Below, one piece after another: positions 17,568 to 28,058 of a DNA stretch of 64,000 bases; positions within the stretch are counted from its first letter, which is position 1; each line of letters opens with the position of its first letter. The position numbers and the translations under genes were made by a program. This DNA comes from Lichenibacterium minor (GTDB taxonomy: Bacteria > Pseudomonadota > Alphaproteobacteria > Rhizobiales > Beijerinckiaceae). The stretch lies in the NCBI RefSeq assembly GCF_004137685.1, contig NZ_QYBB01000016.1, positions 35,134 to 99,133 on the forward strand, written 5' to 3'. Below the pieces are notes generated by a model. The model saw nothing but the letters and a program-made list of their open reading frames with translations. It was not told where the DNA came from and made no database searches.

Positions 17568-18952
17568 GATATCTGCCGTATGTCGCGGTCGGCGGTGCTC
17601 TCGCGGTCGGGGCTTTCCTGGTCCTGTTCCCCGAATGGGACCGGCCCCCGCTGGTGGCCGAGAACTTCGGCCCCGCCGGCCAGGAGCTCGTGGCCCTGAA
17701 GGACCCGCGGCGCGTGATCCCCTACAACGTGATCCCCGCCGCGCTGCCCGCCGCGCCCGCCGGCGGCCCGCTGGCCAAGGACGTGTACAGGAACGTCCAG
17801 GTGTTGGGGGACGTCCCCGCCGCGGAGTTCGACCGGCTGATGGTCGCCATCACCCAATGGGTGGCGCCCAAGCAGGGCTGCGGCTTCTGCCACAACCTGA
17901 AGCCCGGCGCCGACGGCGCCGTGAACTACGCCGACGACGCCATGTACACCGACAAGGTGGCGCGCCGCATGATCCAGATGACGATGAAGATCAACACGGA
18001 TTGGGGCAATCACGTCGCCCCGTCCGGCGTCGTCTGCTACACCTGCCACCGCGGCGAGAACGTGCCGCCGCGCGTCTGGTACAAGCAGCCCACGCCCGAG
18101 CATTCCGGCATCCTGGGCAAGCCGCGCGACTGGCAGACCAACGCGCGCATGATCCGCGACTTCTTCCCCACGGCCGGCAACCAGCAATGGCTCGTGGACG
18201 ACGAGGACGCCAACCTCGCCTCCAACGCCGCCATGGTGGGCGAGCGCGGCAGCGGCGTCGCGGCGGAACAGACGGCCGAAAGCCTCTACGTGATGATGAT
18301 GCAATGGTCGCAGGCGCTCGACGCCAACTGCGACCTGTGCCACGCGTCCCGCGCGCTGCAAAGCTGGCACGAATCGACCCCCTACCGGATGGACGGTCTG
18401 TGGGGCCAGTACATGACTCAGGACATCAACAAGAACTTCCTGATCCCGGCCACCAACCTGTTCCCTCGAAACATGCTCGGGCAGGTCGGCGATATCGGCA
18501 AGGTCGACTGTTACACCTGCCACCTGCAGCACCAGAAGCCGCTCGGCGGCTACAACGTCATCGAGCACTACGGCATCCTGGCGCCGAAGGGCGTGTCCGC
18601 CGGCCCGGACCAGGGATTGCGCGACATCATGCGGCCGACGGAGGTCATCGGCCCGGCCTACGACCCGACCGCCAAGGTGGTGGAGGTGTCGATCCCCGCC
18701 TGGCCGGCGCCCGCGCCGGTGGCGTCGGGTGCGGTGCCCACCGTCAAGGGCGTGCAGGTCGGCCCGGCCGTGGTGACGCCCACGGGCGAGCAGACCGGCG
18801 TGACGCCGGCCAGGATCGGCGCCCCCGTGTCGACCTCGACCGAGGGGACGCCGGGCCCAGTGGTCCAGCCTCCCGTCGACAGGGATGCGACGCCGGACGA
18901 CGGCAAGCCGCCGATGAAGCCGATCGACCCCAGCACCGGGAAGGCGCCATGA
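17564..18952 (+). CDS. pufC: Reaction-centre-bound tetraheme cytochrome c
   Basis: The 462-aa periplasmic electron donor to the special pair carries four c-type heme sites in order: CGFCH, CYTCH, CDLCH and CYTCH. The N-terminus has a single hydrophobic segment (residues about 5-25) but no lipobox cysteine, so it is probably held by an uncleaved helix rather than by a lipid anchor. After the core, which ends near residue 370, there is a Pro/Thr/Val-rich tail of roughly 85 residues of low complexity. It overlaps pufM and the next small gene by 4 bases each. Confidence 0.96.
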   Translation: MRYLPYVAVGGALAVGAFLVLFPEWDRPPLVAENFGPAGQELVALKDPRRVIPYNVIPAALPAAPAGGPLAKDVYRNVQVLGDVPAAEFDRLMVAITQWVAPKQGCGFCHNLKPGADGAVNYADDAMYTDKVARRMIQMTMKINTDWGNHVAPSGVVCYTCHRGENVPPRVWYKQPTPEHSGILGKPRDWQTNARMIRDFFPTAGNQQWLVDDEDANLASNAAMVGERGSGVAAEQTAESLYVMMMQWSQALDANCDLCHASRALQSWHESTPYRMDGLWGQYMTQDINKNFLIPATNLFPRNMLGQVGDIGKVDCYTCHLQHQKPLGGYNVIEHYGILAPKGVSAGPDQGLRDIMRPTEVIGPAYDPTAKVVEVSIPAWPAPAPVASGAVPTVKGVQVGPAVVTPTGEQTGVTPARIGAPVSTSTEGTPGPVVQPPVDRDATPDDGKPPMKPIDPSTGKAP

Positions 18953-19356
18953 GCACCCGGACCCTCGACGCGGCGCGGGGCGGCTCGCGCTTCCCCGGCC
19001 TGCTCGCCGCCGTTCTGGGATTCGGCTTCGCCGGCGCGGCGGCGGCCGCCCAGCCGATCCCGCTCCAGGCCGGCACCTATTGCGGGCCGGGCGACGCGCG
19101 CATCGTGGTCGACGTCGCCCGCGACCGGGTCGAGATCGACCACCTCGTGTGCTCGTTCCCCATCATCGCCGCCGACCACCTGCAGTCGGAACTGTGTTCC
19201 AATCCGGCCGGCACCAGCGACAAGCGGATCTTCGACTTCCGCGTGGTCGGGCGCGAGTTCATCCACGATCGCGCCTGGTACCGCCTGTGCGGCCCCGTGC
19301 CGGCGAATTCCGCCGACCCGGACGCCGCGGCCCCCCCGGCGAAATCGGGCGGCTGA
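18949..19356 (+). CDS. Small secreted cysteine-containing protein after pufC
   Basis: The 135-aa protein starts inside the pufC stop (ATGA at 18949-18952). A signal peptide is visible: a basic start, hydrophobic residues about 16-35 and AAAAAQP as a likely cleavage site. The mature part has four cysteines (in TYCGPG, HLVCSF, SELCSN and RLCGPV), enough for two disulfides, and a disordered Ala/Pro tail. I recognise no family. Coupling to pufC suggests a periplasmic role linked to the cytochrome or reaction centre, but this is inference from position only. Confidence 0.75.
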   Translation: MSTRTLDAARGGSRFPGLLAAVLGFGFAGAAAAAQPIPLQAGTYCGPGDARIVVDVARDRVEIDHLVCSFPIIAADHLQSELCSNPAGTSDKRIFDFRVVGREFIHDRAWYRLCGPVPANSADPDAAAPPAKSGG

Positions 19357-19359
19357 ACG

Positions 19360-20112
19360 ATGCCCGATACGTCCGGCCGGGATCTGCTGTCGCGGCACGC
19401 GGCCTCGTTCGACGCGGCGGCCGACGCCTACGAGCGCGGGCGTCCCTCCTATCCGGAGGCGGCGCTCGACTGGCTGCTGCCGCCCGGCGCGCGCCGCGTG
19501 CTCGACCTCGGCGCCGGCACCGGCAAGCTCACGCGCCAGGTGGCGGCGCGCGGCCTCGACGTCGTCGCCGTGGACCCGTCCGAAGCGATGCTGGACCGGC
19601 TCCGCCTGGCCGTGCCCGGGGTGACGGCCCTGCGCGGCACCGCCGAAGCGATCCCCCTGCCGTCCGGCTCGGTCGACGTCGCGCTGGTCGCGCAGGCGTG
19701 GCACTGGGTCGACCCGGCCGTCGCCGTCCCGGAGGTCGCCCGCGTGCTGAAGCCCGGCGGCCGGCTTGGCCTGCTGTGGAACCACCGCGACGAGAGCGAA
19801 GGCTGGACGCGAAAGCTCGGCGCCCTCCTGGCGCGGCTCGGCTCCATGGAGGACGGCAGCCGCGCCCCCCGGGTCGGGCTCCCTTTCGGCCCGGTCGAGC
19901 GACGCGACATGCGCTGGTCCCAGCCGATCGATGCGGCGGAGCTGCTCGACCTCGTCGCGTCGCGCAGCTATTTCATTGTCCTGCCGGATGCCGAGAAGGC
20001 GCCCGTGCTCGACGACGTCCGCGCGCTGATTGCCCGTGAGCCGGGCTTCGACGGGGGCGGCTTCGTCCCGATGCCCTACGTCACGCGTTGTTCGCGGGCG
20101 GACCTCGCCTGA
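19360..20112 (+). CDS. Class I SAM-dependent methyltransferase
   Basis: The 250-aa methyltransferase of the type-11/UbiE-like fold has the SAM motif VLDLGAGTGKLTRQVA near residue 47, an acidic residue at the end of strand 2 (VVAVDPSEAML) and a motif III region around VLKPGGRLGLLWN. The substrate is unknown. It begins 3 bp after the preceding gene, so it is probably read with the end of the puf operon; a role in pigment or quinone modification is possible but not shown. It converges with the cyclase gene. Confidence 0.85.
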   Translation: MPDTSGRDLLSRHAASFDAAADAYERGRPSYPEAALDWLLPPGARRVLDLGAGTGKLTRQVAARGLDVVAVDPSEAMLDRLRLAVPGVTALRGTAEAIPLPSGSVDVALVAQAWHWVDPAVAVPEVARVLKPGGRLGLLWNHRDESEGWTRKLGALLARLGSMEDGSRAPRVGLPFGPVERRDMRWSQPIDAAELLDLVASRSYFIVLPDAEKAPVLDDVRALIAREPGFDGGGFVPMPYVTRCSRADLA

Positions 20113-20134
20113 ACGACCCGGGGTGCGCCCCGGC

Positions 20135-21343
20135 TCACGCGGTCTCGTCGAGCGTGAACAGTTCCTGCGCGCGGCCGACGCCGCGCAGCGCGTAGCGGCC
20201 AACCGACACGATATGCGCCCGCGCGTCCCCGGGCGCGGCGTCGTGGAAGGCCGAGGACAGCAGCACGCCGCGGTCGGCCGAGCGGCACATCGCGGCGATG
20301 CGGCTCACCTCGTTCACCGCCGGCCCCACCACGGTGAAGTCGAGTCGGCTTTCGGCGCCGATGTTGCCGTAGAACACCGCCCCGATGTGCAGCCCGAGGG
20401 ACAAGGTGGTGACGGGCCGCCCCGCCGCGGCGCGTCGCGCGTTCAGCGCCGCGAGCCGGGCGCGCAGGTCGGCCTCCGCCGCCAGGGCGCATCGGCAGGC
20501 TTCGGCCGGGTCGTCGGCCTTGAAGATCGCCAGGATGCCGTCGCCGATGAGCTTCAGCACGTCCCCGCCCGCGGCGTCGACCGCCGAGATCGCGGCCTCG
20601 GCATAGTCGTTCAGCAGCGGGATGATCTCGCCCGGGGCCGCGGTGTCGGAGATGGTGGTGTAGCCGCGCAGGTCCGAGAACCACAGCACGGCGTCGATCT
20701 CGTCGGCGACCCCGCGCGAGATGCGCCCGCTCAGCACCCGCTCGCCCGCGTCGCGCCCGAGGTAGACCTCGACGAGCGTGCGGGCGATGCGGGCCAGCGA
20801 CGGTCCCTTCAAGGCCAGCGCCAGCACGGGCACGAGGCGGCGCAGCGCCGCGATGTGGGCGTCGGAGAAGCCGTCCGGCATCCGCGTCAGCCATTGCGAG
20901 TACACGCAATCCATGAGGCCGAACGCGTCCTCGTCCGAATACGGGGTCACGAGAGCGAAGAAGTCGTGGTGCCCCTCGTCGCGCAGCCCGACGAGGCGGT
21001 GGAAGTCGCAAGGGTCGCCGCGCCCGAAATGCCGCCGGAGCTCGCCGCAGCCGGTTTCGACGATGTGGTGCCAGGCGCTGCGCCGCCAATCTTCGGCGGC
21101 TTCGCCGGTGTCGGTCCGGCCGTAGACGCTTTCGACGGTGCCGCCGAGATCGTCCTGCCAGTGAAAGGCGCGGCCCTCGTAGACGGGATGGAGCGTGTCG
21201 ACCAGCGCCAGCCCGCGCGACAGCGCCAGCCCCGCCGCGGCGCAGCGCGAACAGAAGCCCGCGACGAGTTCCGCTTCCGACGTCCCCGCGAGGCCCTGGC
21301 CCACGAGCCAGGTCGAGATCGCCGCGATGTCCTCGTCCCGCAT
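20135..21343 (-). CDS. Class III adenylate/guanylate cyclase
   Basis: The 402-aa protein has an N-terminal half without recognised domain (several Cys and His, including CSRCAAAG) and a C-terminal class III cyclase catalytic domain from about residue 210. Key residues are present: the two metal-binding aspartates in WFSDLRGYT and LIGDGILAIF, a substrate-side Lys in DVLKLIGDG, and the transition-state Asn/Arg in VVGPAVNEVSRI. It should be an active nucleotide cyclase, more likely for cAMP. It contains no transmembrane segment, so it is soluble. It is transcribed towards the methyltransferase. Confidence 0.88.
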   Translation of the reverse strand: MRDEDIAAISTWLVGQGLAGTSEAELVAGFCSRCAAAGLALSRGLALVDTLHPVYEGRAFHWQDDLGGTVESVYGRTDTGEAAEDWRRSAWHHIVETGCGELRRHFGRGDPCDFHRLVGLRDEGHHDFFALVTPYSDEDAFGLMDCVYSQWLTRMPDGFSDAHIAALRRLVPVLALALKGPSLARIARTLVEVYLGRDAGERVLSGRISRGVADEIDAVLWFSDLRGYTTISDTAAPGEIIPLLNDYAEAAISAVDAAGGDVLKLIGDGILAIFKADDPAEACRCALAAEADLRARLAALNARRAAAGRPVTTLSLGLHIGAVFYGNIGAESRLDFTVVGPAVNEVSRIAAMCRSADRGVLLSSAFHDAAPGDARAHIVSVGRYALRGVGRAQELFTLDETA

Positions 21344-21413
21344 GCCGCCTCGCCTTTCGACCGGGGTCCGTCGTAGGAGGGCGGATGCCGCAACCCTCGC
21401 CGCGAGCCCGCCC

Positions 21414-21758
21414 GTGACCGACCTCGTCTACAAGATCGCACCATCCTCGCTGTGGCGCGAGGCCGAAACCCTGGGGGAGTTCCGCGGCGCCCCGGTCGAC
21501 GCGGCCGACGGCTTCATCCACTTCTCGACGGCCGCCCAGGCGCGTGAAACCGCGGCGAAGCATTTCGCCGGGCAGGGCGACCTGCTGCTCGTCGCCGTCG
21601 ACGCCGCCGCGCTCGGCGCCGCGCTGCGCTGGGAGCCGTCGCGCGGCGGCGCATTGTTCCCTCACCTTTATGGCCCGCTGCCGCTCGCCGCCGTGCGGAG
21701 CGTCGCGCCCCTGCCGCTCGGCGCCGACGGGGCGCACGCTTTCCCGGACGGGATGTGA
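21414..21758 (+). CDS. DUF952 domain protein
   Basis: The 114-aa protein matches the DUF952 pattern: LVYKI near the start, [14 protein letters not shown], and a C-terminal [20 protein letters not shown]. The function of the family is not known; the conserved His and Ser/Arg suggest an enzyme. I chose the GTG at 21414 because homology begins immediately after it and the frame before it overlaps the divergent cyclase gene. No strong ribosome site is visible. Confidence 0.8.
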   Translation: MTDLVYKIAPSSLWREAETLGEFRGAPVDAADGFIHFSTAAQARETAAKHFAGQGDLLLVAVDAAALGAALRWEPSRGGALFPHLYGPLPLAAVRSVAPLPLGADGAHAFPDGM

Positions 21759-21789
21759 GGATCGCGGCGCGGCCCGGTCGGGCCCGCTT

Positions 21790-22149
21790 TCAGTCGCGGG
21801 CGCGCTCGGGGTTCGACCAGCGCGAGGGCGCTTCGGGGCGCGCGTCGCGGCGGGCGTCGTCGGGCGCCAGGCGCGGCTGCGGCCCGCGCCAGCTCAGGAC
21901 GCGGAGCACGAGCCACACCGGCAGCACCACGGCGGCGCCTGCTGCCACCGTGCCGCCCAGGCCGCGAAGCGCCGCGAAGCCCGACCCGTAAAGGTGGCCG
22001 ACCGCGCGCTGGAGGTCGTCCAACAGGTCGAGCGCGTCGATGCCGAGCCAGGACATCAGGGCGCCGACGATCAGCGACACGGCGACGAGGCGGATAAGCA
22101 CCGCGAGCGGCGAGCCGCCGATGAAACGGGTGGCGACGCTGTCGGGCAT
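21790..22149 (-). CDS. Small two-helix membrane protein (DUF6460-like)
   Basis: The 119-aa protein has two hydrophobic segments: [20 protein letters not shown] near the start and a second around [18 protein letters not shown]. The start [14 protein letters not shown] resembles a small alphaproteobacterial membrane family of unknown function (DUF6460). The tail is charged and likely cytoplasmic. The ATG at 22147-22149 was chosen over upstream starts because the hydrophobic pattern and family similarity begin there. It converges with the DUF952 gene. Confidence 0.7.
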   Translation of the reverse strand: MPDSVATRFIGGSPLAVLIRLVAVSLIVGALMSWLGIDALDLLDDLQRAVGHLYGSGFAALRGLGGTVAAGAAVVLPVWLVLRVLSWRGPQPRLAPDDARRDARPEAPSRWSNPERARD

Positions 22150-22356
22150 CGGGAAAGCTCCGGGGCGGGCCGGGACGACCCCGGCGGCAGCCCGCATGTG
22201 AGCGGCCGCGGGCGGCGGCACAAGGGCGGCGGTGGGCCCGGATCTGCGGAGCGAAGCCTTGCCGCTTCACCCCATGTCAACCCTTGCTGCCGAAGGTTGC
22301 GCCCATTAAGCGTGCTCGCGCCGGGGACGGCGCGGCAGTCATCGCTGGGGAGCCTC

Positions 22357-23715
<1,359 letters not shown>

Positions 23716-23763
23716 GGCGAGAGCCCGCCTCCGGTCCCCGTCGGGTCGGCCCGCGGCGCGGGG

Positions 23764-25419
23764 TCAGTTCACCACGACGCCCTGGCCGCAGCGCGTCGCG
23801 CGCACCCAGGTGGTGGCGTCGCCGATCGTCAGGCCGAGCGCCGCCAGGATGTTCGACAGTTCGGCGTCGATCGGCTGGAGGTCGGCTTGCAGCAGCGCGC
23901 CGATCGCGGCGGCGGTGCCGGCCGGGAGCGTCACGTTGGCGCCGAGCACGCTCCCGCCGAGCTGGAGGTCGCCGAACAGCCTGGACAGCAGCGACGACGT
24001 GACATCCGTCGTGGACGTGGTCTTCGCCGTGCCGGCCGCGACGTCGGCCCGCGCGAAGGGCACCGCCGTGGCGCCCGTGTTCGACACTGTGGCGTGGGCC
24101 CGCCCCCACACGGACACGACGACCAGGTTGGTGAGCAAGGCGGCGCTCGGGCTGGGGGCGACCGTCATGTCGACCAGCATCGCGTCGGACACGTTGCCGA
24201 TCCAGGCGTCGACGGCGCCCGGCGTCACGCTCAGCGTCGCGGCGGGGTCGACCGGGGCGCCTGCCGAGCAGCCGATCGCCGACAACGCCGCGGTGGCCGG
24301 CGCGACCTCGACGTAGAGGGGCAGGTTCAACCCCGACACGGCGCCGAACTGCGCGAGCTGCAGCGTGAGGAGCACCCGCGTCCGCGCCGTGTGAAGCGTG
24401 GTGCCGACGGGGCCGATGGCGGCGTAGCTCGACCCTGCCGTGGGGCCGCCGATGGCGACCTTGACCGTGGCGGCCACGATGGCCGTGCCGCTCCCCCCGA
24501 GGTTGGCGGACACTTCCGCCGTGCCGCCGCCGAGCCGTGCCGCTGCGGCGACGAGGGGCAGGAGCGGAAGCGCCGCCGCGGCCGGCGCCGGGGATCCCAC
24601 GGCGAGGGTGCCGAAAGCGCCGAAGGCCACGAGGCTGCCGAAGGCGAGGCTCGGCCCCGACGACCCGACGGCGGTGGCGACCGCCCGCAGCGCCACGACC
24701 GCGGAGGGCGACGTGCCGTCCGCCGTCAGCGCGTCCGCCGCGGCGCCGATCACGTCGGCGACCCTCACGGTCGCGCCCGCCAGCGAAGCGTAGGTCCCCG
24801 TGGCGCCGACCCGCGCCGCCAGCGCGTTGGCGACCCCGAACAGGTCGACACGGGCGGCGGCCAGGCTGGCATAGTCGGCGGCCGACAGGCTCAGCGTCGA
24901 TCGGGTCAGCCCGCCCAGCACGGCGTTGGCGAGCCCGGCGTCGACGCGGGCCAGGGTGGAGCCCAGCGCGAAACTCGCCACGTTGGCGTTGACAGCGGTC
25001 GAGCGCGTCCCGACCGTGGCGACGGCGGTCCCCAGCAGCGCGCCGAACACCGCCGTCGGCGCACTCCGCAGCGTCACCCGCGCGGCATTGGGCGCGGTGC
25101 CGCCGACGGTGAACCGCTGTGGCGCCGCCACGGCGGGGTCGGCCGCATAGGTGCCGAGTTCCACTGACGCGAGGGTGGCGGCCGGCACGCTGTTGGCGGC
25201 GAGGCTGGCGGCGGCGGCGGCCGGTGCGTCGGCGATGTTGGCCGCCGCCGCCACGGCGGCGAGGTCGGTGATCCCCTGCTGCCGACGCTTCACGAGGTAG
25301 AAGCGGCTCGCGTCGATCGTGATGGCCGCCATGCCGAAGGTGACGCCCAGCGCCATCACGGCCGTGACGGCGACGGAGCCGGACCGGTCGCGCCGGAAGC
25401 GGCGGGGCAGGGGCGCCAC
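23764..25419 (-). CDS. TadG-like secreted/pilus-associated protein
   Basis: The 551-aa protein has the Tad N-terminal signature: a basic start, RSGSVAVTAVMALGVTFGMA as transmembrane segment, then IDASRFYLVKRRQQGITDLAA. The remaining 500 residues are Ala/Thr/Val-rich with few charged residues and no clear vWA motif. Such proteins work with Flp/Tad pili at the envelope. The start is GTG at 25417-25419, only 3 bp after the TadE stop, so the two are coupled. No other tad/cpa genes are near. Low-complexity composition prevents a finer call. Confidence 0.7.
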   Translation of the reverse strand: MAPLPRRFRRDRSGSVAVTAVMALGVTFGMAAITIDASRFYLVKRRQQGITDLAAVAAAANIADAPAAAAASLAANSVPAATLASVELGTYAADPAVAAPQRFTVGGTAPNAARVTLRSAPTAVFGALLGTAVATVGTRSTAVNANVASFALGSTLARVDAGLANAVLGGLTRSTLSLSAADYASLAAARVDLFGVANALAARVGATGTYASLAGATVRVADVIGAAADALTADGTSPSAVVALRAVATAVGSSGPSLAFGSLVAFGAFGTLAVGSPAPAAAALPLLPLVAAAARLGGGTAEVSANLGGSGTAIVAATVKVAIGGPTAGSSYAAIGPVGTTLHTARTRVLLTLQLAQFGAVSGLNLPLYVEVAPATAALSAIGCSAGAPVDPAATLSVTPGAVDAWIGNVSDAMLVDMTVAPSPSAALLTNLVVVSVWGRAHATVSNTGATAVPFARADVAAGTAKTTSTTDVTSSLLSRLFGDLQLGGSVLGANVTLPAGTAAAIGALLQADLQPIDAELSNILAALGLTIGDATTWVRATRCGQGVVVN

Positions 25420-25422
25420 GGC

Positions 25423-25845
25423 TCAGAACCCCCCGCGCTGCACCACGGCCGAGCGGGCCACCGCGGGGCTGGGCAGCGGCAGGCCGGACAGCATGCGGTA
25501 GGCGAAGAGGCCGGACATGTCGTACCTCACCGTCACCTGGAACGAGGTGGCGGTCGGGTCGCTCGTCGACAGCGCGATCCTGGTCGGGTCGATGAACGGG
25601 TAGCTCGCGGCATTGGCCGACACGAAGGCCTGCGCGAGCTGCGCCCGCTCCGGGTCGGAAAGGCCGGCCACGGATGCGCGCGCCGCTTCGGCGACGAGCT
25701 GCTGGATCCCGTTGTCGACGCCGATGACGGCGCCGAAGGCCACGATGCCGAACAGCAGCATGACCAGGATCGGCATCACCAGGGCGAACTCGACCGCCGT
25801 GGCGCCGCGGCGATCCAGGATCCATCGCGGGATATGGTGTGGCAT
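25423..25845 (-). CDS. TadE-like pseudopilin
   Basis: The 140-aa protein has the TadE/TadF N-terminus: DRRGATAVEFALVMPILVML, with the Glu of AVEFALV that is typical of prepilin-like proteins, and one transmembrane helix. The rest is a small extracytoplasmic domain. It precedes the TadG-like gene in the same direction and has its own promoter-like sequence upstream. In complete Tad systems these are minor pseudopilins; here the secretion machinery is not in the window. Confidence 0.8.
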   Translation of the reverse strand: MPHHIPRWILDRRGATAVEFALVMPILVMLLFGIVAFGAVIGVDNGIQQLVAEAARASVAGLSDPERAQLAQAFVSANAASYPFIDPTRIALSTSDPTATSFQVTVRYDMSGLFAYRMLSGLPLPSPAVARSAVVQRGGF

Positions 25846-25893
25846 CGAGCAACCCTCGGAGTGATCCGAGTATCGACGATGCGGGTTAACACA

Positions 25894-25899
25894 ATTATA
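25894..25899 (-). promoter_or_regulatory. Consensus -10 box upstream of tadE-like gene
   Basis: TATAAT is read perfectly on the minus strand in a locally AT-rich patch (25880-25915), 49 bp before the TadE start. The -35 is weak (no good TTGACA at 17 bp). A ribosome site GAGGG lies about 9 nt before the start codon. Confidence 0.5.
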
Positions 25900-26076
25900 C
25901 TACATAATCATCCGTTTCGACTTGAACGGACTTGTGCGGTCGCCGATGCGGCGGGCGAGCGCCGCCGTTGGCACAAGGGCTTCGCCGCGCGTGGAAAAAG
26001 GGCGGAACCGCCGGACGGGCCGCCGGCCGCGAAGCGCCGCCGCGATGGCACGCCGTTCAAGCTCGGGCAGCGGGCC

Positions 26077-27045
26077 TCACTCCACGCTGGGCTTCAGGCC
26101 CGCGGCGGCGTCGCCGGCGGGCGCCGCCGCCCTGGGCGCCACCGGCCGCGCTTCGGCCCGGATTTCGGCCCGCGCCTTGGGCCACAGATGCGCCAGGGTG
26201 CGGTCCGTTTCCGAGCTCCAACCCGCCGGGGCGTCGCGCGTCGGCGTGGCGGTGCCCCCGGGCACGATGCGGACGACGTGGAAACCCTCCGCCTTCAAGG
26301 CGGACAGGAAGCGGGGCAGCATGTCGGCGGTCTGCCGCTTGATGTCGTGCAGCAGGATGATGCCGCGCCCCGCGCCGCGCAGCCGCCCCATCAGGAGGTC
26401 CAGCTCCGCGTCCGGCGTCATGGGGATCCAGTCGGACGCCCACAGGTCGGCGCCGAAGACCGCGACGCCGCGCGCCTTGAGCCAGGCGAGCGAACCGGGC
26501 GAGTCCCCGAAGCCGGGATAGCGGAAGAAGGGCACGCGCGGCGTCCCCGTCCAGGGCTCGTCACCCGCCGCGCGGTCGTCGACCCTCATGCCGTGCTCGA
26601 TGTCCTCGATCCCCGCCTCGGCGCTCATGTTGCGCAGCGTGACCCCAGGGTGGTCGAAGGTGTGGTGCCCCACGGTGTGGCCTTCGGCCACCTCGCGCCT
26701 CACCAGTTCCGGATGGGCCTGGGCGTTGCGGCCGATGAGGAAGAACGTCGCCTTGACGCATTGGGCGGCGAGCGCCGCCAGCACGTCGGGCGTGGTGGGG
26801 CCCCAGGGGCCGTCGTCGAAGGTCAGCACCACCTCGTGGTCGCGCAGGTCGAGCGTGCGCGGATAGGTCTTGAGCCCGAGTTCCGGTGCTCCCCCCACCT
26901 CGATCGTTCGGGATACACCGAGTGCGTCCGGATTGTGACAGCTTTGGGCCGGCCCCTGGGCGGACGGGGGCTCGGCCGCTGCCGCGTCCCCGACGCTGCC
27001 GAGGAGGACCAGGGCGGCCAGGACGGTTCGGGATCGGGTAACCAT
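26077..27045 (-). CDS. Secreted polysaccharide deacetylase (NodB domain)
   Basis: The 322-aa protein has a signal peptide ending near DAAAAEP and a NodB homology domain at about residues 65-265. The motifs are all visible: LTFDDGP (catalytic and metal Asp), HTVGHHTFDHPG (metal His pair), FFRYPGFGDS and a late ILLHDI with the catalytic His. It should remove acetyl groups from peptidoglycan or another GlcNAc polymer. The C-terminal 55 residues are Ala/Pro-rich linker. Its neighbour, a GH25 lysozyme, is divergent and also acts on cell wall. Confidence 0.9.
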   Translation of the reverse strand: MVTRSRTVLAALVLLGSVGDAAAAEPPSAQGPAQSCHNPDALGVSRTIEVGGAPELGLKTYPRTLDLRDHEVVLTFDDGPWGPTTPDVLAALAAQCVKATFFLIGRNAQAHPELVRREVAEGHTVGHHTFDHPGVTLRNMSAEAGIEDIEHGMRVDDRAAGDEPWTGTPRVPFFRYPGFGDSPGSLAWLKARGVAVFGADLWASDWIPMTPDAELDLLMGRLRGAGRGIILLHDIKRQTADMLPRFLSALKAEGFHVVRIVPGGTATPTRDAPAGWSSETDRTLAHLWPKARAEIRAEARPVAPRAAAPAGDAAAGLKPSVE

Positions 27046-27286
27046 GGGCGCGGTTTGCCGAGGCCGCGTGGCATTCCTATGACACGCCCCGCCCGCTTGC
27101 CGCCCCGTTAAGGAGGCATTACGGGGATCGATCTAACTTCGGATTATCACCCGCCCGGCTCCCATGGGTCCGTGCGGGACCATGATGCTCCTGCGATCCC
27201 GCTCGCGCGCTTCCTGGTGGGCCAGGCGGCTCCGCACGGCCGGGAACCGCGCGAGCCGTCTCGACGAAGCGAGTTGCGGTCCCTCC

Positions 27287-28036
27287 ATGAACCTCAAGCG
27301 TGCTTTCGGCATCGTTCTGGCGGCCTTGTCCCTGGCGGGCTGTTCCGGGGCGCCGTTGCCCCCCACCACGAGCTTCGGCGGCCCGTTGCCCGACGCCTTC
27401 GCGGTGCACGGCATCGACGTGTCGAAGTACCAGGGCACCATCGACTGGGGCTCGGTGCGGGACTCCGGCGTGCAGTTCGCCTGGATCAAGGCGACCGAGG
27501 GCGGGGCCGACCTCGACAGCCGGTTCCACCAGAACTGGAACGGCGCGCGGGAAGCCGGCGTGGCGCGCGGCGCCTATCATTTCGTCTACTGGTGCCGCTC
27601 CCCCATGGAGCAGATGCGCTGGTTCGAGCAGAACGTGCCGAACGAGCCCGGCATGCTGCCCCCCGTGCTCGACGTGGAACTCACCCCAACCTCGCCCACC
27701 TGCAAACGGACCCTGTACCGGGAGCAGACCGTGCGCGAGATCCGCACCATGCTGCAGGAGATGGAGCGCTTCTACGGGCGCAAGCCGGTCATCTACGCCA
27801 CCGTCGACTTCTACGCCGGCATCCTGGCGGGCGGCGCCCTCAACGACTTCCCCATCTGGGTGCGCTCCACCAAGTACCACCCCAACGTCCGCTATCCCGG
27901 CCGCAAGTGGCACTTCTGGCAGTACCAGTCTGACGCCCATGTGGCGGGCATCCGCGGCAAGGTCGACCGCAACGCCTTTTTCGGCTCGCCCGACCAGTTC
28001 GCCGACTTCCTGCAGGGCATCGACCTGCCGCTGTGA
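27287..28036 (+). CDS. GH25-family lysozyme lipoprotein
   Basis: The 249-aa protein has a lipoprotein signal (AALSLAGC, lipidated Cys about residue 19) followed by a glycoside hydrolase family 25 barrel. The first-strand motif GIDVSKYQGTIDW carries a conserved Asp, and PPVLDVEL carries the catalytic Asp/Glu pair. It should cleave muramic acid linkages of peptidoglycan from an outer-membrane anchor. I chose the ATG at 27287 because the lipobox signal begins there; the extra 41 codons upstream are Arg-rich. Confidence 0.9.
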   Translation: MNLKRAFGIVLAALSLAGCSGAPLPPTTSFGGPLPDAFAVHGIDVSKYQGTIDWGSVRDSGVQFAWIKATEGGADLDSRFHQNWNGAREAGVARGAYHFVYWCRSPMEQMRWFEQNVPNEPGMLPPVLDVELTPTSPTCKRTLYREQTVREIRTMLQEMERFYGRKPVIYATVDFYAGILAGGALNDFPIWVRSTKYHPNVRYPGRKWHFWQYQSDAHVAGIRGKVDRNAFFGSPDQFADFLQGIDLPL

Positions 28037-28058
28037 CGGCGCCCGATCGGGAGCGGGG

